DNA from: Gammaproteobacteria bacterium
GTDB taxonomy: Bacteria; Pseudomonadota; Gammaproteobacteria; UWMA-0217
DNA length: 35,373 bases
Assembly (NCBI GenBank): GCA_026981985.1
Contig: JALSHZ010000118.1
Location: 1 to 35,373 of the forward strand
Reading direction: 5' to 3'
In this document: in pieces, positions 23,119 to 31,723 of the stretch
Position numbering within the stretch: the stretch's first letter is position 1
How the letters are laid out: every line of letters begins with the position of its first letter
Translations under genes and position numbers: made by a program
The notes under the pieces: generated by a model
The model's input: only the letters and a program-made list of their open reading frames with translations
Databases searched by the model: none
Told to the model about the DNA's origin: nothing

Positions 23119-23155
23119 CCTCTTATTGACGTAGTTTTAACATGTCAATAAGAGG
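23119..23155 (-). promoter_or_regulatory. 12-bp perfect inverted repeat over the toxin-antitoxin promoter
   Basis: CCTCTTATTGAC (23119-23130) and GTCAATAAGAGG (23144-23155) are perfect inverted arms 13 bases apart. On the minus strand a consensus TTGACA lies in the first arm, followed after 17 bases by TAAGAG in the second. An antitoxin bound there would block its own promoter. The same structure could form a hairpin after hupR, but no T-run follows it. Confidence 0.55.
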
Positions 23156-23177
23156 GTTCCCGCTTCCCACATTCACC

Positions 23178-24650
23178 TCAACTAGTATCCGCTGTTTCAC
23201 GCTCAAGTCCGTAGCGTTCGAGTTTACTGCGCAGGCCGACCCGAGACAGGCCGAGTTCCTGGGCGGCGCGGGTTTTGTTCCAGCGGTGGCGGACGAGGGT
23301 TTCTTTGAGAATTCTGGCTTCGAGTTGTTCGATGCGGTTTTTCAGCGTGCCACGCGCCGGACTGGTCACCAGCTTCATGTCGTTACGCAAGTCATCGGGA
23401 ATGGCGCGCAGCACATGGGGCGAGATCAGATCGGCACCGAGCCGGTCTTCCTGGGCCAGCACCAGCATTCGTTTGATTTCGTTTTGCAGCTCGCGCACGT
23501 TGCCGGGCCAGTGATAATTCTGCAAACAATCCAGCGCTTCATTGGTGAAGCCATCCACCGATTTACCGAGTTCGGCAATCGCTTCACCGAGCAGAAAAGT
23601 GGCCAGATACGGCACATCTTCGAGTCGATCGCGGAGGGGGGGCAGTTTGATGGTAAAGGTGGCGAGACGGTAGTAGAGATCCTGGCGGAAACGCCCGGCC
23701 CGGACTTCTTCTTCCAAGTCACGGTTGGTCGCGGCGATGACGCGGACATCGATTGGCCGCCGCCGGCTGCTGCCCAGCGGGCGTAGCTCGCGCTCCTGTA
23801 ATACTCGCAGCAGCTTGAGCTGAAATGCCGGGGAGATGTCACCGATTTCATCGAGGAATACGGTGCCGCCATTGGCGCTTTCGAACAGGCCGACGTGATC
23901 CTCCACCGCGCCGGTAAAGGCACCGCGCTTGTGGCCAAACAATTCACTCTCCAGTAACTCGTCCGGCAGCGCGCCGCAGTTTTCCGCCACGAACGGCTCG
24001 TTCTGGCGATGACTGTTGTAGTGCAAGGCGCGCGCGCAAAGTTCTTTGCCCGTGCCGGATTCGCCGGTGATCAGTACGCTGACATCGAAGGGCGCAACCT
24101 GTTTGACGGTTTCACAGGTCTGATTCATGCAGCTGTCCGGGCTACGGACGATACCAGCCCAACTGTAGTGCGATTTCAGTGCTTGGCGCTGCACATCAAT
24201 GGCTTCTTTCAGCGTTTTGGGCTGTAACTTCAACTCAATGGAGAGGCGCTCGTTCTTGCGGTTCAGCTCGAACAGCTCAACCGCATTTTGCAGCTTGAGG
24301 ATAACGTCATCAGGGTGCCACGGCTTGGCAATGAACTGGTAAATCCCCCCTTCATTGATCGCGTTGATCAGGTCCTCGGAATCGGTGTAACCCGAGATAA
24401 TGATGCGGATGATTTCCGGCCAGCGTTCGCGAATTTCGGCACAGAACTCGATTCCGGTGACGTCGGGCATGCGCTGGTCGCAGAGCACAACTTGGATCCA
24501 CTCGCGCTCCAGAATCCCGCGCGCTTGTTCGGCATTCGTCGCGGTATGCACATCGAAACGATCACAGAGGATTCTCTCCAGCGTCTCGATGGCGCGCACC
24601 TCATCATCAATGACGAGGACGCTGGGCAACGATGGCCCCATATCAGGCAT
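23178..24650 (-). CDS. hupR: NtrC-family response regulator HupR (HoxA-like)
   Basis: A 490-residue sigma-54 activator. The receiver domain has the phosphorylatable aspartate D58 ([13 protein letters not shown]). A central AAA+ domain carries Walker A GESGTGKE (about 196-203) and the sigma-54 contact loop GAFTGA at 243-248. The C-terminal Fis-type helix-turn-helix ([29 protein letters not shown]) binds upstream sites. HupR/HoxA activates hydrogenase structural genes; in R. capsulatus the unphosphorylated form is active. It overlaps hypB by eight bases, so it is the last gene of the long hupD-to-hupR unit. Intact GAFTGA fits the sigma-54 promoters proposed at 30457-30583. Confidence 0.96.
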   Translation of the reverse strand: MPDMGPSLPSVLVIDDEVRAIETLERILCDRFDVHTATNAEQARGILEREWIQVVLCDQRMPDVTGIEFCAEIRERWPEIIRIIISGYTDSEDLINAINEGGIYQFIAKPWHPDDVILKLQNAVELFELNRKNERLSIELKLQPKTLKEAIDVQRQALKSHYSWAGIVRSPDSCMNQTCETVKQVAPFDVSVLITGESGTGKELCARALHYNSHRQNEPFVAENCGALPDELLESELFGHKRGAFTGAVEDHVGLFESANGGTVFLDEIGDISPAFQLKLLRVLQERELRPLGSSRRRPIDVRVIAATNRDLEEEVRAGRFRQDLYYRLATFTIKLPPLRDRLEDVPYLATFLLGEAIAELGKSVDGFTNEALDCLQNYHWPGNVRELQNEIKRMLVLAQEDRLGADLISPHVLRAIPDDLRNDMKLVTSPARGTLKNRIEQLEARILKETLVRHRWNKTRAAQELGLSRVGLRSKLERYGLERETADTS

Positions 24651-25545
24651 TGGCCCCGGCTCCTGCCAGCAGTTCAGGATGTTCGAGCAGGCGCATCTGC
24701 CGGCTCATGCCAATCCACTGATACCAGCGATCCATGCCTTCTCCGCTGGTTGCCGATACCTGCAACACCTGGATACGCGGGTTGACGCGCCGCGCGTATT
24801 CGATGCATTGCTCGACATCGAAATCGAGATACGGCAGCAGATCGATCTTGTTCAGCAACATCAAGTCGGCCGCATGGAACATGTCAGGATATTTCAGCGG
24901 CTTGTCCTCGCCCTCGGTGACCGACAGAATCGCCACTTTATGCGCTTCGCCCAGATCGAAAGCGGCCGGGCAAACCAGATTGCCCACATTTTCGATGAAC
25001 AGGATGCCGCCCGGCGTCGGGTCGAGTTTCTCCAGCGCATGCCCCACCATGTGAGCATCGAGGTGACAGCCTTTCCCGGTGTTGATCTGCAATGCCGGCA
25101 CGCCGGTTTCACGAATGCGTTCAGCGTCGTTGGTGGTTTGCTGGTCTCCCTCGATCACGGCGACATCGAAGTCGTCCCGCAGGTCGGTGATTGTTCGCGT
25201 CAGCAAGGTGGTCTTGCCTGAACCGGGGCTGGAAACGAGATTGAGCACGAGCACGCCGCGCTCAGCAAAAAAACGGCGATTGGCATTGGCATATTCATCG
25301 TTCTTGCCGAGAATATTCTGTTCGATCTCGACCATGCGCGATTGGCTCAGCCCGGGCACATGCGCTCGTGCAGGGCCGGTACCGTAATGAATATCTCCGC
25401 CTTCGCCATGGCTGTGGTGGTCATGGTCGTGAGCGTGATGGTGTTCGGGCCCATGATCGTGGCTATGGCCGTGCCCGTGATCATGTTCATGGGTATGCCC
25501 TTCCACCGATACTTCGTCACTTCCGCAGCCGCAAACTGTACACAT
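24643..25545 (-). CDS. hypB: Hydrogenase nickel incorporation GTPase HypB
   Basis: A 300-residue HypB, the GTPase that together with HypA delivers nickel to the large subunit. The N-terminus MCTVCGCG has the high-affinity nickel site (CxxCGC). It is followed by a histidine-rich stretch with 17 His in about 38 residues, which stores nickel in other organisms. The GTPase core has Walker [20 protein letters not shown] and NKIDLLPY. The start is ATG 25545; a TTG two codons upstream is open but the MCTVCGC N-terminus decides. It begins two bases after the hypA stop. Confidence 0.98.
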   Translation of the reverse strand: MCTVCGCGSDEVSVEGHTHEHDHGHGHSHDHGPEHHHAHDHDHHSHGEGGDIHYGTGPARAHVPGLSQSRMVEIEQNILGKNDEYANANRRFFAERGVLVLNLVSSPGSGKTTLLTRTITDLRDDFDVAVIEGDQQTTNDAERIRETGVPALQINTGKGCHLDAHMVGHALEKLDPTPGGILFIENVGNLVCPAAFDLGEAHKVAILSVTEGEDKPLKYPDMFHAADLMLLNKIDLLPYLDFDVEQCIEYARRVNPRIQVLQVSATSGEGMDRWYQWIGMSRQMRLLEHPELLAGAGANA

Positions 25546-25547
25546 TG

Positions 25548-25889
25548 TCAATCCACCTCAAGCTCTTTGATTCTCATTTCATCGCCACTGCTGATCTGCA
25601 GTTGATAACTGCCGCATTTCGGGCAGGCATCGTAGCGCGCATTTACCGTCACCGACTCAGCGCACATCAGGCACCAGGCCTGCGCCGGCAATTCATTGAT
25701 TTCCAATACTGCATTTTCCGCCAACGTGCCACGCATCACCACCTCGAAGGCAAACTCGAAGGCGGGAATTTCGACACCGGACAGCACGCCAATATCCAAT
25801 ATGACGCGCTTTACTTTACTGAAACCCTGCTTGCCTGCTTCGGTTTCCAATACTTGAAGAACGCCTTCGCAGAGTGACATTTCATGCAT
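25548..25889 (-). CDS. hypA: Hydrogenase nickel incorporation protein HypA
   Basis: A 113-residue HypA, which binds nickel and hands it on with HypB. The N-terminal MHEMSL supplies the nickel ligand His2. The structural zinc site is C73, C76 (CLMC) and C89, C92 (CPKC). Length is normal. It lies between hupK (18 bases upstream) and hypB in the same transcript. Confidence 0.98.
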   Translation of the reverse strand: MHEMSLCEGVLQVLETEAGKQGFSKVKRVILDIGVLSGVEIPAFEFAFEVVMRGTLAENAVLEINELPAQAWCLMCAESVTVNARYDACPKCGSYQLQISSGDEMRIKELEVD

Positions 25890-25907
25890 GGCTGCGCTTT
25901 TCCAGCA

Positions 25908-27062
25908 TCATAACCTCCGTATATTCAAGGTATAGCCTACACAAGGGTCGATGACATGAATCAGCAACCGCGCCTGCTGCCGCAGACTGGCCTCATCGCC
26001 AGGCTGCAACTTGCTCAACCCCTGCGCGGCAACACCTTGCGGATGAAAATTCCACTCTGTCGGCGCCAGAATGCGCAGTTTTTCCAGCCGCCCGCCATTG
26101 AGCTCGACCTTGTGGGTGAGCCGTCCACGTGCCGCTTCCGTATGCGCCAGGCCCGGCACATCGCTGGAGATGCCGAGCGGGCCATCGTCGCCCGCAAAAA
26201 AGGCATCGAGTTGTAGTATGATCTCGGCAATGGCGACCAGCCGCGCCGCACTGCGCGTATAGATGCCACTGCCTTGCTCATTGATCAGTGCCGCCACCAG
26301 CGGTTGCGATCGAACCCGGCTGAACCAGCTGACTTCAACGCTACCCCCATTGCCCTCAGGCCGGGCGATGAAATCGTCGTCTTCCATTTTGCTGGCCAAC
26401 TCTGAATCGGCTGGCGCCGTCGCGGCGAGCGACGCATTCCCGGCTGATGACCAGGCTTGCGCCGCCAACCAGAACAAAAACCGAGCTGCAACCGTTTCAC
26501 ATCCGGCAGCCCACTGGCGCAATGCATCCGCCGATGAACCGAGCTGCGCCAGCCACGCTTCAGCGGGGCTACAGAACAAGGCGTCATCCAGAAACTGACG
26601 CAACAGCTGCCACTGCGAGCGAGCCTCGGGAGCAAGTGGGCGCGGGTTGGGTTGCAGTGATACCAGCACCGTCGGATTCATCTGTGCCATCAGCGCCAAA
26701 ACATGCTGCATCAGCGTCGCTGGCATCTGCCGCGCGCCCATTTCCTCGAACGACAATGGCCAATCGAGAAAAATGCGCAATACCTGCTCACGCAAGGTTT
26801 CCAACAGCACCAGTGCCTGTCGCTGAGCAGCAACAGTATCGCCTACCACATCGCCGCGGGCGCTTTCCATCGCCGCAACCAATGTCGCCGAATGCGCCCG
26901 GGCGCAAATACTGAACAACATCGGCAACGATGTCAGCACCTCATCGAGCGGCTTGCCGGAAAACACCTGCGCTGCCGCCAACGGCCGGCTGGAGTGAATA
27001 TCACAACGAAAACCGTCATCAGCCAGTAGCAGATCAACGACCAACCCACCTTCGGGATTCAT
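25908..27062 (-). CDS. hupK: Hydrogenase assembly protein HupK (degenerate large-subunit homologue)
   Basis: A 384-residue HupK/HoxV protein, a relative of the hydrogenase large subunit that has lost most of the metal site. In place of RICGVC it has SICARAH (C53 remains), and in place of DPCLAC it has DPCVGY (C374 remains). In Ralstonia the HoxV homologue works as a scaffold for the Fe(CN)2CO unit during assembly of the membrane-bound enzyme under air. The sequence between is low in similarity to HupL and contains an Ala/Ser-rich linker. It overlaps hupJ by four bases. It ends 18 bases before hypA. Confidence 0.9.
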   Translation of the reverse strand: MNPEGGLVVDLLLADDGFRCDIHSSRPLAAAQVFSGKPLDEVLTSLPMLFSICARAHSATLVAAMESARGDVVGDTVAAQRQALVLLETLREQVLRIFLDWPLSFEEMGARQMPATLMQHVLALMAQMNPTVLVSLQPNPRPLAPEARSQWQLLRQFLDDALFCSPAEAWLAQLGSSADALRQWAAGCETVAARFLFWLAAQAWSSAGNASLAATAPADSELASKMEDDDFIARPEGNGGSVEVSWFSRVRSQPLVAALINEQGSGIYTRSAARLVAIAEIILQLDAFFAGDDGPLGISSDVPGLAHTEAARGRLTHKVELNGGRLEKLRILAPTEWNFHPQGVAAQGLSKLQPGDEASLRQQARLLIHVIDPCVGYTLNIRRL

Positions 27063-27697
27063 TTGTCCGCCTTCCCCACGTCGTCACCTGCAAAAACACG
27101 ACCACGCAGAAAGTCACGCCGGGACTGAGGCTCCTGCATTCGTTCGCCTAATGTCTTGCGCGGCGCGGGGGTTTCCTCGTCGGCGCCCATGGTGCCGGCG
27201 GGACGTGGTTTTTCACCTTTCCAGATCTGCTCGATCTCTGTCGTCCGGGCAGATGATTCGGTATCCACGTTGGCTTCATCCATTAGTGCAGCAAGCGCCT
27301 CGGCCGCTGTCAGTTCGGCCACCTCCTGACTGTCGAATTCGAACATCGGCGAGAACAGCGAGCAGCTGAAATAATCGCCGATGCCTTCTTCATGACCAGC
27401 GACAAAATCATATTGCCCGGAAGGAAAGACAAACTGGCGCACCTCGCCAACGCGAACACTTTTCGCCTCAGTAGCGGCGACCGGCAGCAACATCACATTC
27501 ATGAACCACGGCGTTACCAACACGCCCAACCAGTAATCGTTCCAGCGCCGAAAGCCGGTCGCATGAACCGTCAGCGACGGGTTGAGCACTGGCACATCCG
27601 CCATGCGCTGCTGCTGAATTTGTGTAAAAACCGCTTCCAGGCGGCCAGCGACGGCCGCAGCTGTTTCCTCAACAAGTCTATCTTGAATCATCGGCAT
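27059..27697 (-). CDS. hupJ: [NiFe]-hydrogenase assembly chaperone HupJ (HybE family)
   Basis: A 212-residue HybE/HupJ/HoxT family chaperone. In E. coli HybE guards the Tat-dependent export of the Hyd-2 precursor, and in hup loci it helps small-subunit maturation. The core is visible (LTVHATGFRRWNDYWLGVLVTPWFMNVMLLP, FPSGQYDFVAGHEEGIGDYFSCSLFSPMFEF). The C-terminus contains SRRDFLRG (192-199), which looks like a twin-arginine motif although it is not at the N-terminus. It overlaps hupK and lies seven bases after hupI. Confidence 0.92.
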   Translation of the reverse strand: MPMIQDRLVEETAAAVAGRLEAVFTQIQQQRMADVPVLNPSLTVHATGFRRWNDYWLGVLVTPWFMNVMLLPVAATEAKSVRVGEVRQFVFPSGQYDFVAGHEEGIGDYFSCSLFSPMFEFDSQEVAELTAAEALAALMDEANVDTESSARTTEIEQIWKGEKPRPAGTMGADEETPAPRKTLGERMQEPQSRRDFLRGRVFAGDDVGKADK

Positions 27698-27703
27698 GGG
27701 CAG

Positions 27704-27940
27704 TCAGTCGTCCTTGAGCACCATAAACTGCTCTTTACTGCCATCACATTCGGGGCAACGCCAATGATCCGGTAGTGCGGAAAACGGGGTGCCCGGCGGA
27801 ATCTGCCAGTATTCATCCCCTTCGGCAGGATCGTAGACATGCCAGCAGATCTTGCATTCCAGCCGGTCGTCATCCTTCAGCCGTGCCTGATCACCACCAT
27901 ACGACCCCTCAAATGGGCCATGACTACGCTCACCCGGCAC
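27704..27940 (-). CDS. hupI: Rubredoxin HupI
   Basis: A 78-residue rubredoxin of the hydrogenase operon type (HupI/HoxR). Two cysteine pairs hold the single iron: CKIC near residue 30 and CPEC near the C-terminus. The motif YDPAEGDEYWQIPPGTPFSALPDHWRCPEC is diagnostic. HupI/HoxR is needed for the hydrogenase in air, probably handling electrons or cluster repair at the small subunit. The start is GTG at 27940, chosen because GGAGG lies six bases before it. ATG 27958 is also open. Either start overlaps the end of hupH. Confidence 0.93.
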   Translation of the reverse strand: MPGERSHGPFEGSYGGDQARLKDDDRLECKICWHVYDPAEGDEYWQIPPGTPFSALPDHWRCPECDGSKEQFMVLKDD

Positions 27941-28820
27941 TCGGTGCCTCCAAGCCATAAACCTGCAAGATTTCACGCAATCGTTCCGCGCTGTCAGCCA
28001 GATCCTCCGGCGCCGCCTTGGCGACTTCCGGCACATCGACGATTTCGATGGTGTTGAGAATCAGCGAATCCTCGGAATTGTAGAATTTGACCCACCAGAC
28101 ATTCTGTTTCGCGGTACTGCCGACACGACAATTACCATAACCCCGCGACAACACGGTGACCGGCCCGACGCCCAGGCGCGCACCAAGAAACGTCAGGTCT
28201 TCCGGCGATAACGGCAGCAGCGTGAGATTGATGACATGGGGTGGATCGCCAGGCTGCCACTCCCGCATCTTTTCATCGATTTCTACCAGCAGCGAAGGCG
28301 CATTGAGCACCCCGGGCGGCAGCGCAGACATATCGGTGTCAAGGGCGGAGGCTTCGGCAAACGCCTTTTGCGTGACGATCGATGGAATATCCGCAATCTC
28401 GATCACATCGTTGAGTATCTCACCGTCAGGCGCTGTGGTGCGCACTCGCCAAATACCGGTCAGGACCGATTCCTGAATTTGCACGCGCGTGTCACCCTCA
28501 TAGACGACACTGACCTCGCCTTCGTTGAGCACTTGATTGACCAGATCGATATTGTCGGGGTCAAGTTGCGAAATATCGACCACCACGGCTGGCTCACCAG
28601 CGCGATAACCCTCTAAAGACGCAAGCAGCTGCGTCAGCATTGCCATGCCTTCGCGCAGATCCTGCACCTCTTCCGGCTCGGGTAATACAGGCGGTCTGAA
28701 AACCGGCATTTCACCCGGCGAACCGATAAAGTCGAAATTGTCGTCGTCCTCTTCGGCTGGCTGGGAGCCTGGCCCTACAACCGGAATATCGAGGAGGTTT
28801 GCATAGATTTTGTCAGTCAT
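27930..28820 (-). CDS. hupH: Hydrogenase expression/maturation protein HupH (HyaF family)
   Basis: A 296-residue HupH/HyaF/HoxQ protein, an accessory factor for the small subunit of the membrane-bound enzyme. The duplicated part SVVYEGDTRVQIQESVLTGIWRV and VGPVTVLSRGYGNCRV, ending in VWWVKFYNSEDSLILNTIEI, is characteristic. In Ralstonia HoxO and HoxQ act on the HoxK precursor. The start ATG 28820 is preceded by AAGGCC and gives the usual MTDKI-type N-terminus; 42 upstream codons lie in the hupG-hupH gap and lack support. Its end overlaps the rubredoxin start. Confidence 0.93.
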   Translation of the reverse strand: MTDKIYANLLDIPVVGPGSQPAEEDDDNFDFIGSPGEMPVFRPPVLPEPEEVQDLREGMAMLTQLLASLEGYRAGEPAVVVDISQLDPDNIDLVNQVLNEGEVSVVYEGDTRVQIQESVLTGIWRVRTTAPDGEILNDVIEIADIPSIVTQKAFAEASALDTDMSALPPGVLNAPSLLVEIDEKMREWQPGDPPHVINLTLLPLSPEDLTFLGARLGVGPVTVLSRGYGNCRVGSTAKQNVWWVKFYNSEDSLILNTIEIVDVPEVAKAAPEDLADSAERLREILQVYGLEAPSAG

Positions 28821-28860
28821 GAATTGGCCTTTGATGATAGTGGCGGTCGCTTGACCACAA

Positions 28861-29298
28861 TTATTGCGTGACCACCGGAATACCCAGGGTGGGCGGGCGC
28901 GTCGGCTCGGCAGCGAGCAGGCGATTGATCTCTTCCAGATAGACATTCCAGTCCTGGATGCCGGTCAACGCACCGAGGTACTGCCCATCGCGAAAAAAGA
29001 CCAGCGCCGGCCACGACGTAAAGCCGTACTGTTTCTGTAATTTGCGCTCATCCCGATGCGAAACGACAGCGGCCGCCAACGTGGGAAACGCTTTCAACAA
29101 TTCCGGCAGCACGACCGCTACGTCGTTCGACTCAGGGAAACGTTTGACATCTTCAGTAAAGAACAGGACGCTCAGCTCAGCCGACGAAAAGAATTCATCG
29201 ATATTGTCCAGATCGACCAACGGGTATCCCAGCTCATCGGTCAGTCGCTCGATCAACGGTGCTGGCGTAGCGGAAGGTGTTGCTGCTGCGGTTGTCAT
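28861..29298 (-). CDS. hupG: Hydrogenase small-subunit chaperone HupG (HyaE family, thioredoxin-like)
   Basis: A 145-residue HyaE/HupG/HoxO protein. It has a thioredoxin-like fold (ELSVLFFTEDVKRFPESNDVAVVLPELL and GFTSWPALVFFRDGQYLGALTG) but no CxxC redox pair, so it cannot act as a thiol oxidoreductase. The family binds the Tat signal of the hydrogenase small subunit and prevents early export. It lies between hupF and hupH, four bases after hupF. Confidence 0.93.
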   Translation of the reverse strand: MTTAAATPSATPAPLIERLTDELGYPLVDLDNIDEFFSSAELSVLFFTEDVKRFPESNDVAVVLPELLKAFPTLAAAVVSHRDERKLQKQYGFTSWPALVFFRDGQYLGALTGIQDWNVYLEEINRLLAAEPTRPPTLGIPVVTQ

Positions 29299-29302
29299 GA
29301 AT

Positions 29303-29608
29303 TTATTTCACCAAGTGTTTGAGATGTTCAGGAAGTGGTGGTTCCCGATCGATAAGATCGGCGAACAGATGGTCGACAGACTGCTCGCCCTGCATCACGC
29401 TGCCGACCGCGGCAATGGCGGCGCGAATCTGCTCCGCCTGTTCTGCTGACAGCACTTCACGCGCGCCACCAAGAAAATTCAAAACCCAGGTTCCCGGCGC
29501 CTGCTCACCAACCAGCAGCATGTCCACCAGCTCACGCCGACCATCTGCCTCACACAGCGCGTGCATGCCCTGCATCTCGACGACCTGCATGGGAATACCA
29601 ATGCACAT
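29303..29608 (-). CDS. hupF: HypC-type chaperone HupF
   Basis: A 101-residue HypC paralogue beginning MCIGIPMQVVEM with the essential Cys2. The longer C-terminus (DREPPLPEHLKHLVK) is typical of HupF/HoxL, which in Rhizobium protects the large subunit in air and in Ralstonia carries the Fe(CN)2CO unit to HoxG. The start shares one base with the hupD stop (TGATG). With HypC at 14175 the locus has two such chaperones, this one probably specific for HupL. Confidence 0.95.
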   Translation of the reverse strand: MCIGIPMQVVEMQGMHALCEADGRRELVDMLLVGEQAPGTWVLNFLGGAREVLSAEQAEQIRAAIAAVGSVMQGEQSVDHLFADLIDREPPLPEHLKHLVK

Positions 29609-30300
29609 CAGTATTTTCCCCGATGATCCACATCGACCACCACGGCGTCATCGATCAGCTTCTTCGGATCGAACTTGACCTTATCGGAGGCGAGCACGCG
29701 CTCATCGCCAACCCGGCAGGCCACTTCGGCCGGAGGCCGCCCAGCCTCATACTGCTCCAGCGCCAACTCGGAGGGTGTCAGTCGCTCTTCCTCCGGTAGC
29801 GGCGTGTCACGCTTGGCAGCTTCGATGCCCAGCGACGCCAGCCAGGCGAGCGCTTGTTCAATGGCGGGCCGGATCTGCGCCTTGACCGCCGGGCGCAGGC
29901 TGCCGCCGAAATCTTCCAGCTCGACCGGCTGGACACCGACCAACAGCAACCTCTCCGGGTAGTCGCCCAGTAATTCGGAGGTGGCCAGCACCTCCTGAAA
30001 ACCGGTTTGATGCAGGCTCATCTTTTTCGCACCCATGAAATTGGGTACGTCGTCATCGAGAATCAGCTTCATCTCACCGCCTTCAAGGCCATAGTCGATG
30101 GCATCGAACACCACCAGGATATCCGCCGCCTGGACGTGCTGAACGAGATAGATACCCTGGGTGCCGCCATCCATCAGCGTCACGTTGTCGGCAAAGGCAT
30201 ATTCACGATTGAGCGTTTCAACACAACGCACACCAAAACCCTCGTCGGCCCAAAGAACATTCCCAATACCAAGAATTAAAACCTGTTTATCCGCACTCAT
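29608..30300 (-). CDS. hupD: Hydrogenase maturation endopeptidase HupD
   Basis: A 230-residue endopeptidase (HyaD/HybD type) that cuts the C-terminal extension off the nickel-loaded large-subunit precursor. The nickel-sensing ligands are visible: GNVLWADEGFG with Glu, VVFDAIDYG with Asp and SLHQTGFQE with His. Its substrate here would be HupL, cut after the His in CSTH. The C-terminus is about 30 residues longer than in many family members. It is the first gene of the minus-strand arm, with the sigma-54 promoter candidate about 150 bases upstream. Confidence 0.96.
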   Translation of the reverse strand: MSADKQVLILGIGNVLWADEGFGVRCVETLNREYAFADNVTLMDGGTQGIYLVQHVQAADILVVFDAIDYGLEGGEMKLILDDDVPNFMGAKKMSLHQTGFQEVLATSELLGDYPERLLLVGVQPVELEDFGGSLRPAVKAQIRPAIEQALAWLASLGIEAAKRDTPLPEEERLTPSELALEQYEAGRPPAEVACRVGDERVLASDKVKFDPKKLIDDAVVVDVDHRGKY

Positions 30301-30456
30301 CGACAGACGTCACCATTGCCTAACCATTAATGGCGGTCAATAGTATTCCGCTTTTCACGGAAAGTGAAATGTTTGTTTCCATCCAGGGAAAAACTCCCCT
30401 GTACACCCCAAAAGTCGTTTCCTGATTCCTGGCAGAACGTTCAAGCCGTCCTCCCG

Positions 30457-30470
30457 GCAAGAAACCTTCC
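30457..30470 (-). promoter_or_regulatory. Sigma-54 promoter candidate for hupD arm
   Basis: On the minus strand TGGAAGG-TTTC-TTGCC has GG and GC exactly 10 bases apart (GG at 30470-30469, GC at 30458-30457). It fits the TGGCACG-N4-TTGCA consensus at 9 of 12 positions. Transcription would start near 30445, toward hupD. Small inverted repeats lie in the leader (30324-30333 and 30353-30369). Confidence 0.55.
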
Positions 30471-30568
30471 ACCACGTCATCGATACCGGTAAGCGACCAG
30501 CCGCAATACCGACCCCGATCAGACGAGCTCGGCACGGAAACAACATGAATTCAATGACATATATCAAT

Positions 30569-30583
30569 TGGTATGGATTCTGC
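30569..30583 (+). promoter_or_regulatory. Sigma-54 promoter candidate for hupSL arm
   Basis: TGGTATG-GATT-CTGCT has GG (30570-30571) and GC (30582-30583) 10 bases apart, the fixed sigma-54 geometry, and fits the consensus at 9 of 12 positions. Transcription would start near 30595, about 60 bases before hupS. The roughly 100 bases between the two divergent -24 elements (30471-30568) are the expected place for HupR binding; I could not pick out a certain site. Confidence 0.6.
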
Positions 30584-30655
30584 TTAGTCAGATCGTGAAC
30601 CTGGTCATGGATAACTGTCCTGGCCAGACAAAACTAAGCAAAGGAGACCCCCGTT

Positions 30656-31720
30656 ATGGTGGAAACGTTCTACGAGGTGATGCGGCGCCAGGGAATTTCC
30701 CGACGCAGCTTCCTCAAGTATTGCAGCCTCACCGCTGCAGCCCTCGGGCTAGGCCCCGAGTTCGCCGGCAAAATCGCACATGCGATGGAAACCAAACCCC
30801 GCATCCCAATCTTGTGGCTACATGGACTGGAATGCACCTGCTGCTCGGAATCCTTCATCCGCTCGGCACACCCATTGGCTAAGGACGTGATCCTGTCGAT
30901 GGTGTCACTCGACTACGACGACACGATCATGGCCGCAGCAGGTACCCAGGCTGAAGCCATCATCGAGGAGACGATCGAAAAATACGACGGCAACTTCATT
31001 CTTGCGGTCGAAGGTAATCCGCCGCTGAACCAGGATGGCATGTCCTGCATTATCGCCGGCAAGCCTTTCGTCGAGCAGCTAAAGCACGTTGCCGATCACT
31101 GCAAGGCGATCATCTCCTGGGGTTCCTGCGCATCGTATGGCTGCGTCCAGGCGGCACGCCCCAACCCGACCCGGGCAACGCCGGTTCACAAGGTGATCCA
31201 CGACAAGCCGATCATCAAGGTACCCGGCTGCCCACCCATCGCCGAAGTCATGACAGCGGTGGTGACCTATATCCTCACCTTCGAGCGCTTTCCGGAACTC
31301 GATCGGCAGGGACGGCCAAAGATGTTCTACAGCCAGCGTATCCACGACAAATGCTATCGCCGTCCGCATTTCGACGCCGGTCAGTTTGTCGAGTCATTCG
31401 ACGACGAAGGCGCACGCAAGGGTTACTGCCTGTACAAGGTCGGCTGCAAAGGGCCAACCACCTACAACGCTTGCTCGACAATCCGCTGGAATGAAGGCAC
31501 CTCCTTTCCGATCCAGGCCGGTCACGGCTGTATCGGCTGCTCCGAAGACGGTTTCTGGGACAAGGGCTCCTGGTATGCACGCCTGACCGATATCCATGAA
31601 TTCGGTATCGAAGGCAATGCTGACAACGTGGGCGGTACTGCTGCCGCTGTCGTAGGTGCTGGCATCGCCGCACACGCCGCTGTTTCTGCCGTCAAACGCG
31701 CCCAAAGAAAAGGAGACTGA
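30656..31720 (+). CDS. hupS: Uptake [NiFe]-hydrogenase small subunit HupS, oxygen-tolerant type
   Basis: A 354-residue small subunit carrying the three iron-sulfur clusters that lead electrons from the active site. A Tat signal is present ([22 protein letters not shown] at 16-17), with likely cleavage after AHA at 43. The first cluster motif is LECTCCSES, with C60, C62 and C63 (17, 19 and 20 in the mature protein). C157 and C162 follow in GSCASYGC and C191 in PGCPP. The extra cysteines at mature 19 and about 120 form the [4Fe-3S] proximal cluster of oxygen-tolerant group 1d enzymes. A C-terminal helix (about 327-345) anchors the protein in the membrane facing the periplasm. AAGGAG lies upstream of the ATG. 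Confidence 0.98.
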   Translation: MVETFYEVMRRQGISRRSFLKYCSLTAAALGLGPEFAGKIAHAMETKPRIPILWLHGLECTCCSESFIRSAHPLAKDVILSMVSLDYDDTIMAAAGTQAEAIIEETIEKYDGNFILAVEGNPPLNQDGMSCIIAGKPFVEQLKHVADHCKAIISWGSCASYGCVQAARPNPTRATPVHKVIHDKPIIKVPGCPPIAEVMTAVVTYILTFERFPELDRQGRPKMFYSQRIHDKCYRRPHFDAGQFVESFDDEGARKGYCLYKVGCKGPTTYNACSTIRWNEGTSFPIQAGHGCIGCSEDGFWDKGSWYARLTDIHEFGIEGNADNVGGTAAAVVGAGIAAHAAVSAVKRAQRKGD

Positions 31721-31723
31721 TCC

